From Leptospirillum sp037442005 (GTDB lineage: Bacteria > Nitrospirota > Leptospirillia > Leptospirillales > Leptospirillaceae), in assembly GCA_037442005.1 (NCBI GenBank), contig JBBIRA010000058.1, positions 1 to 8,323 of the forward strand: DNA of 8,323 nucleotides, given 5' to 3'. How positions within the stretch are numbered: position 1 is the stretch's first letter; each line of letters opens with the position of its first letter. A program made the position numbers and the translations under genes. Positions 1-6,197 of this stretch are shown piece by piece. Below the pieces are notes generated by a model. The model saw only the letters and a program-made list of their open reading frames with translations, did no database searches and was not told the origin of the DNA.

Positions 1-120
1 TACTCCCGTCTGAAAAAATCCCTGGAGGCCTTTTCAGGGAACAAAGGGCTCCGACTGGTCGAAGTGACCATCTATGAAACCGATCAGTACCGGACAACCT
101 ACCGGGAGTCCAGCCCCTGA
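1..120 (+). CDS. C-terminal end of a probable 6-pyruvoyl-tetrahydropterin synthase / QueD-family protein (5' end outside window)
   Basis: An open frame runs from base 1 to the TGA at 118-120 and gives the last 39 residues of a protein. The tail contains a beta-strand-like stretch, LRLVEVTIYET, followed by an aromatic-rich end. This resembles the end of 6-pyruvoyl-tetrahydropterin synthase/QueD proteins, where a V-x-V-x-E-T strand carries the glutamate that holds the pterin ring, usually followed by a small residue and Tyr. QueD makes 6-carboxytetrahydropterin for queuosine synthesis; other members act in pterin or folate synthesis. Only the C-terminus is visible, so the zinc-binding histidines cannot be checked and the subfamily is open. 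The stop codon shares its last A with the ATG of the next gene (TGATG), which suggests a common transcript with the downstream ATPase genes. The family call is a short-motif inference. Confidence 0.5.
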   Translation, partial: YSRLKKSLEAFSGNKGLRLVEVTIYETDQYRTTYRESSP

Positions 121-1136
121 TGGGAGAAGAAACGCCCCTTCTTGCCGTCAGGAACCTCACCGTCCGGCTGACCACCGCTCAGGGAGAGATCATTCCCGTT
201 CACGGGGTGACCTTTGATGTCCACCCCGGTGAAATCCTGGCGATCGTCGGAGAGTCCGGGTCGGGAAAGACCCTGACAGGGCTGTCCCTTCTGGGGCTCA
301 CCCCCAAGGGTGCCCGCGTTTCGGGAGAAATCGTTTTACGGGGCGAGTCGATCGGAGGGTTTTCAGACGCCCGCTGGAATACCATCCGCGGCGCCCGCAT
401 CGGTCTTGTCTTCCAGGAGCCGCAAAGCGCCCTGAATCCGATCCTGTCGATCGGGACCCAGATCGAAGAAATCCTGCTAAGCCATCCCGAGGCCAAGGTC
501 ATCACCGATAAAGCTTCGTATATCCGCGATCTCCTGACCCGGGTGGGGCTCCCCAATCCGGACCGCATTGTCCGCTCCTACCCCCATCAGCTTTCCGGAG
601 GAATGCGGCAACGGGTCATGATCGCCATGGCCACGGCCCTTGAACCCGAGCTTCTGATTCTCGATGAACCGACCACCGCCCTCGACGTCACCATGGCCTC
701 GCAGATCCTGTCACTCCTGATCGAGGAGAACCGCCGCCGGAAAACCTCCATGATCCTGATCTCGCACGATCTGTCGGTGGTCAGAAGCTGCGCCGGCCAC
801 ATCATGGTGATGTACGCGGGAAAAGTCGTCGAACAATGCGCAAGTGACCGTTTTTTTCTTCAGGGACCGGATCACCCCTACAGTCAGGCATTGCTCCGTT
901 CCCGGCCGGAAAAAGAAGGATTCACCCGTTCGGACGGCCCGCTCGAAGCGATCGGAGGTCAGGTCCCCCCGCTCTGGAACCTTCCGGAGGGCTGCGCTTT
1001 CGCCCCCCGGTGCCCCCGGGCCGATGATCTGTGCCGCCGGGAAACCCCGCCCTGGAAACCCCGTCAGAAAAGCCCGGACCCCAAAGACACCTCCCTTGAG
1101 GGGGCCCTCTGTTTCTACCCGGGAGCGTGTCCATGA
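120..1136 (+). CDS. oppD: Peptide-type ABC transporter ATP-binding protein, OppD/DppD family
   Basis: This 338-aa ATPase subunit would energise an oligopeptide/dipeptide-type importer at the cytoplasmic face of the membrane, paired with the OppF-like protein encoded next. All nucleotide-binding motifs are present: Walker A GESGSGKT (44-51), Q-loop Gln99 in VFQEPQSALNP, signature LSGGMRQR (158-165, the usual OppD variant), Walker B ELLILDEP (177-184) with catalytic Glu183, D-loop ALD (187-189) and H-loop His216. The C-terminal oligopeptide-transporter extension has four cysteines (C292, C299, C305, C331) in a GCAFAPRCP context, the arrangement that binds a [4Fe-4S] cluster in characterised DppD. 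Length is normal. The ATG at 120 overlaps the upstream TGA, and a GGGAG at 104-108 may serve as its ribosome site. No permease or substrate-binding gene is in the window, so the substrate is unknown: peptides are likeliest, while nickel or other small solutes are possible. Confidence 0.9.
   Translation: MGEETPLLAVRNLTVRLTTAQGEIIPVHGVTFDVHPGEILAIVGESGSGKTLTGLSLLGLTPKGARVSGEIVLRGESIGGFSDARWNTIRGARIGLVFQEPQSALNPILSIGTQIEEILLSHPEAKVITDKASYIRDLLTRVGLPNPDRIVRSYPHQLSGGMRQRVMIAMATALEPELLILDEPTTALDVTMASQILSLLIEENRRRKTSMILISHDLSVVRSCAGHIMVMYAGKVVEQCASDRFFLQGPDHPYSQALLRSRPEKEGFTRSDGPLEAIGGQVPPLWNLPEGCAFAPRCPRADDLCRRETPPWKPRQKSPDPKDTSLEGALCFYPGACP
1121..1125 (+). promoter_or_regulatory. Ribosome binding site that selects the ATG start of oppF
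   Basis: GGGAG lies 7 nt before the ATG at 1133 and inside the oppD coding end. It sits only 1 nt before the alternative GTG at 1127, so it supports the ATG that overlaps the oppD stop (ATGA, 1133-1136). Confidence 0.6.
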
Positions 1137-2155
1137 CCCCGGAGAATCCAACACCGGCCGGCGTGGACAGCGACCCCTACCTGCTCGAGGTCTCCGGTCT
1201 CACAAAGGTGTTTGAAAAACCCCGGGAGACGTTCTTTTCCAAAAAGCAGACCATCACCGCCGTGGAACAGGTCTCTTTTCGCATTCCCCGCCAGTCGATT
1301 GTCGGTCTCGTCGGAGAGACGGGATCCGGAAAGACCACGCTCGGCCGCATGATCATGCGTCTTGTCGATCCCACCTCCGGCTCCATCACTTTTGACCGGA
1401 CCGATCTGACCGCCCTGCGCGGAGAGTCTCTCCGGCGCAAGAGAAAACAGTTCCAGATGGTCTTTCAGGATCCCTACTCGAGCCTCGATCCCCGCATGAC
1501 GGTGCGGAGCATCGTCGAAGAACCCCTGGCCGCCCATGACCTGCTGCCTTCCCGCCAGAACCGTGACGAGGCGCTTGGCGCCCTCCTGACCCGGGTCGGC
1601 CTGCGTCCGGCGGATCTCGACCGGTACCCGAAAGAGTTTTCAGGTGGAGGAAGGCAGCGGATCGGCATCGCCCGGGCCATTGCGCTGAAACCGGACCTGC
1701 TCGTGGCCGATGAACCGATCGCGTCCCTTGACGTCTCCATCGGAGCCCAGATCATCAACCTGTTTGCCTCCCTGAACCTTGAAGACAGGATGACGCTTCT
1801 TTTTATCTCCCACGACCTGTCGGTCATCCGTTACCTGACCGACTACGTCGTGATCCTCTACCGGGGGCTGAAAGTCGAATCAGGACCTACAAAGGACGTC
1901 TTCGCCAACCCGTTTCACCCCTATTCGAAACAGCTCCTCTCCTCCCTGTCGAACACTGGAGAAGGGGATACATCAAGAGACAAAGGCGAACCCCTCTCCC
2001 TTCCGCTCTGCCCTTTTCACGAACTGTGTCCGGTCCGGGAGCCGGTCTGTCGGACCGAGCCCCCTCCTGTCCGCACCGGAACAGGAGTGAACGGGCTCTG
2101 GCCACGCGACATGGCCTGTCACCAACCACTGCCAAACGAGGAACAAACCCCATGA
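1133..2155 (+). CDS. oppF: Peptide-type ABC transporter ATP-binding protein, OppF/DppF family
   Basis: This 340-aa protein is the second ATPase of the presumed heterodimer with OppD. Visible motifs are Walker A GETGSGKT (61-68), Q-loop Gln112 in MVFQDPYSSLDPR, a signature reading FSGGGRQR (169-176), Walker B DLLVADEP (188-195) with Glu194, the D-loop SLD and H-loop His227. The signature has Gly where OppF proteins normally have Gln (SGGQRQR); this position varies in ABC proteins, so activity is probably retained. The C-terminal extension again has four cysteines (C293, C299, C306, C329), consistent with an iron-sulphur site like that of DppD. The linker between the N-terminal strand and Walker A is longer than average (about residues 28-42). 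The gene overlaps oppD by 4 nt (ATGA) and pheS by 4 nt (ATGA at 2152-2155), so all three are probably translated in a coupled way. A GTG at 1127 would add two residues but is badly spaced from the ribosome site. Confidence 0.9.
   Translation: MTPENPTPAGVDSDPYLLEVSGLTKVFEKPRETFFSKKQTITAVEQVSFRIPRQSIVGLVGETGSGKTTLGRMIMRLVDPTSGSITFDRTDLTALRGESLRRKRKQFQMVFQDPYSSLDPRMTVRSIVEEPLAAHDLLPSRQNRDEALGALLTRVGLRPADLDRYPKEFSGGGRQRIGIARAIALKPDLLVADEPIASLDVSIGAQIINLFASLNLEDRMTLLFISHDLSVIRYLTDYVVILYRGLKVESGPTKDVFANPFHPYSKQLLSSLSNTGEGDTSRDKGEPLSLPLCPFHELCPVREPVCRTEPPPVRTGTGVNGLWPRDMACHQPLPNEEQTP
2138..2143 (+). promoter_or_regulatory. Ribosome binding site of pheS
   Basis: GAGGAA lies 8 nt before the ATG at 2152. 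It places the pheS start at the ATGA overlap with oppF. An in-frame ATG at 2026 deep inside oppF is much less likely to be used. Confidence 0.65.
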
Positions 2156-3720
2156 GCCAGACGTTTCACCCTCTTGAGATCTCCCTGTTGAAAGCCCTTC
2201 TCTCGGCCACGGCCCCCGAAGATGCGAAAACGCTCGAAACCCGGACACAGCTGTCGGCCGGACAGGTCAGCATGGCCCTCGGGTGGCTCGAAGCCAAAAA
2301 GCTTGTCGAGGTGATCCCGGGCCCTTCCCAGACGGAAGTGACCGTGACCGAAGCGGGCCGGGAGATCCTGGAAGAGGGCTTTCCCGAAGAAGTCATCCTC
2401 CGGCGGATCCAGGAGGATCCCACCCTCACCATCAGCCGTCTCCGGGAAGGCGTCAGTGATCCGGCGACCATCTCGAAGGCCATCGGCGACCTCAAGGCCC
2501 AGGGGATCATCACCCTCAAGGAAGGCGGGATCCTGGCGGTGACCGCCCCCCTTCCCGAATCCCTGACCACCACCTTCGCTCTGATCCGGGCCATCAACCA
2601 GGAAGGAACCATCCTGCTTGAGTCCCTGCCCCCGGCGGAGCGGGAACTGCTCGAAGGCCAGTCCAGAAAACGGGGAAAAGGCAAAGGGATTCTCCGGCTG
2701 GACGTCCGGGATACCCGGCTCTTTGCCCTGGTTCCCGGCGCCGTCACGGCCGGTGACCTGGTGGTGGAAGAAGGGGCCCTGGGGCCGGTCACCCCGGAAA
2801 TGCTGCAGCTGAAATCCTGGAAGGGAAAACGGTTTCGCCCCTACTCTCTGGACACGCCGGCCCCACGGCCTCCCATGGGGCTTCTTCACCCCTACAGAAG
2901 CTATTTAGACGAAGTCCGGGGCCACCTGGTCCGGCTGGGATTTACAGAGATGACCGGGACGCTTGTGGAAAACGAGTTCTGGAACATGGATGCCCTGTTT
3001 ATTCCCCAGACCCATCCGGCCCGGAACATCCATGACATTTACCTGATCCGGGAACCCCGGGAATCCGACCCGCTCGATCCGCGGATCAAACAGGAAGTCC
3101 AGGCGGTTCATGCCGGCACCGGCAATGCCGCCGGAAGCCGGGGCTGGCGACAGCCCTGGAGTGAAGCCCAGTCGAGACGGTTGTTGCTCCGGAGTCAGGG
3201 AACGGCCCTCTCCGCCAGACGGATGGCCACCTCCCCCGACGTTCCCGGGAAATACTTTGCCATTGCCCGGTGCTTCCGGTACGACCAGGTCGACCAGACC
3301 CATGCCGTCGACTTCTACCAGGCGGAAGGTATCGTTCTCGAACCCCGCGCGTCGTTTAAAACCCTTCTGGGGCTTCTGACCCTGTTTGCCAAAGAAGTGG
3401 CCGGTGCCCGGGAGATTCACTTCAAGCCCGCATACTTTCCCTTTACCGAACCGTCCGTTGAGATTCATGTCCGACATCCCCAACTGGGATGGATGGAATT
3501 GGGTGGCGCCGGACTGTTCCGGCCGGAAGTCACCAAACCCCTGGGAATCGATGTTCCTGTTATCGCCTGGGGACTCGGGATCGACCGGATGGCGATGATG
3601 AGCCTCGGACTCTCCGATATCCGCGACTTGTTTTCCGGTGAACTCTCGACAATCACCCGCATGCATGAAGCCAGGGCGAAGAGCCGCTCTGTCGCCCCCT
3701 CTTCCGGGAAAGGATCCTGA
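2152..3720 (+). CDS. pheS: Phenylalanyl-tRNA synthetase alpha subunit, archaeal/eukaryotic type
   Basis: This 522-aa catalytic subunit of the (alpha-beta)2 PheRS charges tRNA-Phe with phenylalanine in the cytoplasm. Residues 1 to about 235 form lysine/leucine-rich modules that read as repeated winged-helix domains (for example LSAGQVSMALGWLEAKKLV at 34-52 and ATISKAIGDLKAQGIITL at 105-122). These are typical of archaeal/eukaryotic alpha subunits and replace the coiled-coil arm of the ~340-aa bacterial form. The class II core follows: a motif 1 region near 248-291 ending THPARNIHD, motif 2 around 368-393 (ARCFRYDQVDQTHAVDFYQ), the phenylalanine-pocket segment YFPFTEPSVEIH (428-439), GGAGLFRPEVTKPLG (451-465), and motif 3 AWGLGIDRMAMM (472-483) with Arg479. 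The DxTHxxxF pattern and the GSRGW segment (328-332) point to the archaeal clade. The start follows from the ATGA overlap with oppF. PheT follows after 2 nt. Confidence 0.95.
   Translation: MSQTFHPLEISLLKALLSATAPEDAKTLETRTQLSAGQVSMALGWLEAKKLVEVIPGPSQTEVTVTEAGREILEEGFPEEVILRRIQEDPTLTISRLREGVSDPATISKAIGDLKAQGIITLKEGGILAVTAPLPESLTTTFALIRAINQEGTILLESLPPAERELLEGQSRKRGKGKGILRLDVRDTRLFALVPGAVTAGDLVVEEGALGPVTPEMLQLKSWKGKRFRPYSLDTPAPRPPMGLLHPYRSYLDEVRGHLVRLGFTEMTGTLVENEFWNMDALFIPQTHPARNIHDIYLIREPRESDPLDPRIKQEVQAVHAGTGNAAGSRGWRQPWSEAQSRRLLLRSQGTALSARRMATSPDVPGKYFAIARCFRYDQVDQTHAVDFYQAEGIVLEPRASFKTLLGLLTLFAKEVAGAREIHFKPAYFPFTEPSVEIHVRHPQLGWMELGGAGLFRPEVTKPLGIDVPVIAWGLGIDRMAMMSLGLSDIRDLFSGELSTITRMHEARAKSRSVAPSSGKGS
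3706..3714 (+). promoter_or_regulatory. Ribosome binding site supporting the TTG start of pheT
   Basis: GGGAAAGGA lies within the last codons of pheS, 8 nt before the TTG at 3723. Together with the family-typical protein start MPTLDAQQDDFEKLLG, it supports TTG rather than any later ATG. Confidence 0.65.
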
Positions 3721-3722
3721 CC

Positions 3723-5405
3723 TTGCCGACACTCGACGCACAACAAGACGACTTTGAAAAACTGTTGGGATCGCCCATCAAGATCGATGAATTCGACCGG
3801 ACCCTGGACTGGGTCAAGGGAGAGCTCAAATCTCACGATCCGGCAACCGGAGCCCTCCGGATCGAATTAAACGATACCAACCGCCCCGATCTCTGGTCGG
3901 TCGAAGGAATCGTTCGCCAAATCTCGGGCGGTCGATCCCCTTCCGGCCGTCCATGGAACCAGATGATAGTGAATCCCGGACAGCCCCGCACCATTATTGT
4001 GGCCCCGGAGGTCGCAGGAATCCGCCCGGCCATCGGCGGATTTGTAGCCCGGGGGCCGGGGCTGGGAAAGGAAGGGCTGCGCCAGCTGATCGCCTCCCAG
4101 GAAAAACTCTCCGACCTGTTCGGGAGAAAACGCTCTGATGTGGCCATCGGCGTCTACCCCGCGCGGGAGATCTCTTTTCCGGTCACTTATACGGCGGTGA
4201 AACCGGATTCCGTTTCTTTTGTGCCGCTGGGAAGCGATAAGTCCATGACCCTTGCGACCATCGTCAAAGAGCATCCCAAAGGTCAGGAGTACGGCTCTCT
4301 TCTGACCACTCACCCGCTCTGGCCCATTCTTAAAGATGAGAAAGAGCGGATCCTGTCCATGCCGCCGGTGACCAATGCCCGCCACACGGGAGAAGTGACC
4401 GAAACCGATGACACTCTTTTTGTGGAAGCCACCGGCCACGACCCGGCAAGGCTCAGGCTGGTCTTAAACATCCTGGCGGCCAATCTTTTTGATCGGGGAT
4501 TCACCATCGAACCGGTCACCGTCAAGGCCCCCGAGGGAGACCAGACCTATCCGACGCCAGTGGGCGAACGGATCCTGGTCCCGCCCCACCTGCCTTCGGA
4601 GGTCGCCGGAGAACCCGTCTCCGGGGAAGCCTTCGTCCAGTCACTTCTTTCCTATGGCTATCCCGCGGTTCAGGTGACAGACAAGGGATTTCTCGTGACA
4701 GTTCCCTTCATGCGCGACGATATTCTCCATCCGGTCGACTGTGTCGAGGACTACCTGATCGCCCGGGGATATGACAATCTGACCCCTGAAATGCCAAGCC
4801 TCTTCACTCCCGGCAGAAGGGCCGTCTCCGGAGAGCTTGAAGACCGGGTCCGGGCCCTGATGGCCGGGATCGGATTTCAGGAAGTCCTCTCCAATATCCT
4901 GACCGAAGTCGATTCCCTCTCCGTCTCTCTGGGACGGGATCCGGGACCGGTCGTCGAAATCGACAATCCGATCTCCAGGCAGTATGGCGCCATCCGGTCA
5001 ACGCTTCTTTCCCAACTGTTAAGCGCAGAAGCCCTCTCCAGCCGATTTCCGTATCCCCACCGGATCTTCGAGGTCGGAGAAGCCGCCCGGAAAGAAGGCG
5101 CCCCGACCCGCATCCGGGAAACCATCCTGTTTTCAGGTCTTGTCGCCCACCCCACCGCCTCCGTCTCCGAAGTCGCCGGAATCGTCATCGAGGTGCTTCG
5201 ATTCCTGGGGCTCACCGCGACCCTTGTGGCCCGCGACGGATCTCCCTATATCCCCGGCCGGTCAGCCGCCATTCATGTGGCCGAACTTCCTGGCGAACCG
5301 GTGGGTGAAATCGGGGAAGTCCATCCAGACACCCTCGATCTCTTCGGTATCCGCATGCCCTCCTCTGTTTTTGAGCTGCGACTCGACCGTCTTCTGGGAC
5401 GATAG
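3723..5405 (+). CDS. pheT: Phenylalanyl-tRNA synthetase beta subunit, archaeal/eukaryotic type
   Basis: This 560-aa beta subunit partners PheS. Bacterial beta subunits are about 800 aa; this one has the ~550-aa archaeal layout without the EMAP-like tRNA-binding (B2) and C-terminal FDX-ACB domains. Its order is B1 (1 to about 75, with DTNRPDLWSVEGI at 51-63), a B3/B4 editing domain (about 95-265, with MPPVTNARHTGEVTETDDT at 213-231, matching the conserved MPP-x-x-N/S-x-x-H/T pattern of archaeal enzymes), B5 (about 275-360, with VPFMRDDILHPVDCVEDYL at 327-345), and a catalytic-like core (about 365-560, with NPISRQYGAIRSTLL at 415-429 and GEIGEVHPDTLDLFGI at 528-543). The B3/B4 domain hydrolyses mischarged Tyr-tRNA-Phe in this family. 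The start is TTG, backed by the ribosome site at 3706-3714 and the typical N-terminus. It ends in TAG at 5403-5405 and converges on rplT. Confidence 0.93.
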   Translation: MPTLDAQQDDFEKLLGSPIKIDEFDRTLDWVKGELKSHDPATGALRIELNDTNRPDLWSVEGIVRQISGGRSPSGRPWNQMIVNPGQPRTIIVAPEVAGIRPAIGGFVARGPGLGKEGLRQLIASQEKLSDLFGRKRSDVAIGVYPAREISFPVTYTAVKPDSVSFVPLGSDKSMTLATIVKEHPKGQEYGSLLTTHPLWPILKDEKERILSMPPVTNARHTGEVTETDDTLFVEATGHDPARLRLVLNILAANLFDRGFTIEPVTVKAPEGDQTYPTPVGERILVPPHLPSEVAGEPVSGEAFVQSLLSYGYPAVQVTDKGFLVTVPFMRDDILHPVDCVEDYLIARGYDNLTPEMPSLFTPGRRAVSGELEDRVRALMAGIGFQEVLSNILTEVDSLSVSLGRDPGPVVEIDNPISRQYGAIRSTLLSQLLSAEALSSRFPYPHRIFEVGEAARKEGAPTRIRETILFSGLVAHPTASVSEVAGIVIEVLRFLGLTATLVARDGSPYIPGRSAAIHVAELPGEPVGEIGEVHPDTLDLFGIRMPSSVFELRLDRLLGR

Positions 5406-5477
5406 TCCCCATCCCGCAAGCCCCGACCGGAATGAAAAGCCGGGGCCAGTCAAAAGAAAAAACAGAACGTTCAAGAC

Positions 5478-5510
5478 AAAAAAAAGGCCATTCCCGAAGG
5501 AATGGCCTTT
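5478..5510 (-). terminator. Intrinsic terminator of the thrS-infC-rpmI-rplT operon
   Basis: A perfect 12-bp inverted repeat pairs 5483-5494 with 5499-5510 around a 4-nt loop. Read on the minus strand the loop is TTCG closed by a C-G pair, the extra-stable UUCG tetraloop. The stem runs directly into eight Ts (complement of A at 5478-5485). The hairpin starts 66 nt after the rplT stop. Read on the plus strand the same stem follows pheT by about 77 nt, but only three Ts follow it, so termination there would be weaker. It may act on both strands, but mainly on the minus strand. Confidence 0.93.
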
Positions 5511-5576
5511 GATAGAACGGTCTCTTTTCCCGACTTTCCATTTAAGCCAGTCGGATCAGACCAGCTGAGAAACCCC

Positions 5577-5930
5577 TCAGACTGCCTGTTTGACCTTTTC
5601 GGTCAATGCAGAAAAGGCTTCGGGCTGATTCAACGCCAGATCCGCCAGGATCTTCCGGTCGAGCCCGATTTCAAGCTTTTTCAGTCCGGCCATAAAGCGG
5701 CTGTAAGAAATGGACTGAGCGCGGCAAGCCGCGTTGATTCTCTGGATCCAGAGCGAACGGAATTGACGCTTTTTGACTTTGCGGTCACGATACGCATAGG
5801 TCAGACCTTTTTCGACCGTATGACGGGCGGACCGGTAAAGCCGGGAACGGCCTCCCCAGTATCCCTTGGCCAAATCCATAATTTTTTTACGCCGGGACTT
5901 GTGAATGGTCCCGCCTTTAACTCTCGGCAT
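5577..5930 (-). CDS. rplT: 50S ribosomal protein L20
   Basis: This 117-aa protein has the normal L20 length. It binds 23S rRNA early in large-subunit assembly. The very basic N-terminus (MPRVKGGTIHKSRRKKI, then LAKGYWGGRSRLYRSA) and the central segment KKRQFRSLWIQRINAACR are L20 hallmarks, followed by the globular C-terminal half (YSRFMAGLKKLEIGLDRKILADLA). The ATG at 5928-5930 is preceded by AGAAGGAGA at good spacing. It lies 54 nt downstream of rpmI and is the last gene before the terminator. In Escherichia coli and Bacillus, L20 represses its own operon by binding mRNA; no clear L20-binding mimic could be recognised by eye here. Confidence 0.98.
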   Translation of the reverse strand: MPRVKGGTIHKSRRKKIMDLAKGYWGGRSRLYRSARHTVEKGLTYAYRDRKVKKRQFRSLWIQRINAACRAQSISYSRFMAGLKKLEIGLDRKILADLALNQPEAFSALTEKVKQAV

Positions 5931-5984
5931 CGCTGTCTCCTTCTGGCAATCGTAATGATTCTATGATCAGGGCTTCCCGAACGG

Positions 5985-6185
5985 TCAGTGAGGGAGAAGC
6001 ACCCGGATGTTGTCCGCCTGTCCTTTATCCAGAACGCCGCCATTTAACGAGCGGGTTCTCTTCGAGGATTTTCCGGTCATCAGATGGCGTTTTCCGCCCT
6101 GATGGAAGGAGATCTTTCCTGTTCCGGTGACGGAAAATCGCTTCTTGGCCGATTTCTTTGTTTTCAATGACTTGCCTGTGGCCAT
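5985..6185 (-). CDS. rpmI: 50S ribosomal protein L35
   Basis: This 66-aa, strongly basic protein has the normal L35 length. The N-terminus MATGKSLKTKKSAKKRF and the middle segments GGKRHLMTGKSSKRTRSL are characteristic of L35, although the common start MPKMKT is replaced by MATGKSLKT. L35 is a small structural protein of the large ribosomal subunit. Its ATG (6183-6185) lies 12 nt after the infC stop, and its ribosome site AAAGGA overlaps the region of the infC TAG. This tight join suggests that L35 synthesis is coupled to IF3 translation. Confidence 0.97.
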   Translation of the reverse strand: MATGKSLKTKKSAKKRFSVTGTGKISFHQGGKRHLMTGKSSKRTRSLNGGVLDKGQADNIRVLLPH

Positions 6186-6197
6186 GGTGGATCCTTT

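Noticed and set aside
1127..1132. GTG start of oppF two codons earlier
   Set aside because: Its spacing from GGGAG is only 1 nt, while the ATG at 1133 has 7 nt and overlaps the oppD stop in the usual ATGA form.
711..1154. Long minus-strand open frames over oppD, pheS and pheT
   Set aside because: They are antisense shadows of well-supported genes in GC-rich DNA, have no recognisable domains and are rich in Arg/Gly/Pro.
2026..2151. Upstream in-frame ATG that would extend PheS by 42 residues
   Set aside because: The extension lies wholly inside oppF, is low-complexity and arginine/proline-rich, and has no match to PheS N-termini. The ATG at 2152 has a good ribosome site and a typical ATGA overlap.
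5420..5446. GC-rich hairpin GCCCCG...CGGGGC after pheT as a pheT terminator
   Set aside because: The stem is only about 6 bp with a 15-nt loop and no T tract follows, so it is not a convincing intrinsic terminator.
5565..5580. Short CTGAG/CTCAG inverted repeat across the rplT stop
   Set aside because: Only 5 bp, overlapping coding sequence, no T tract; consistent with chance.
5931..5984. rpmI-rplT spacer as an L20-binding operator
   Set aside because: Only tiny stems (3-4 bp) can be drawn by eye and no recognisable rRNA mimic was seen; covariation with relatives would be needed to claim it.
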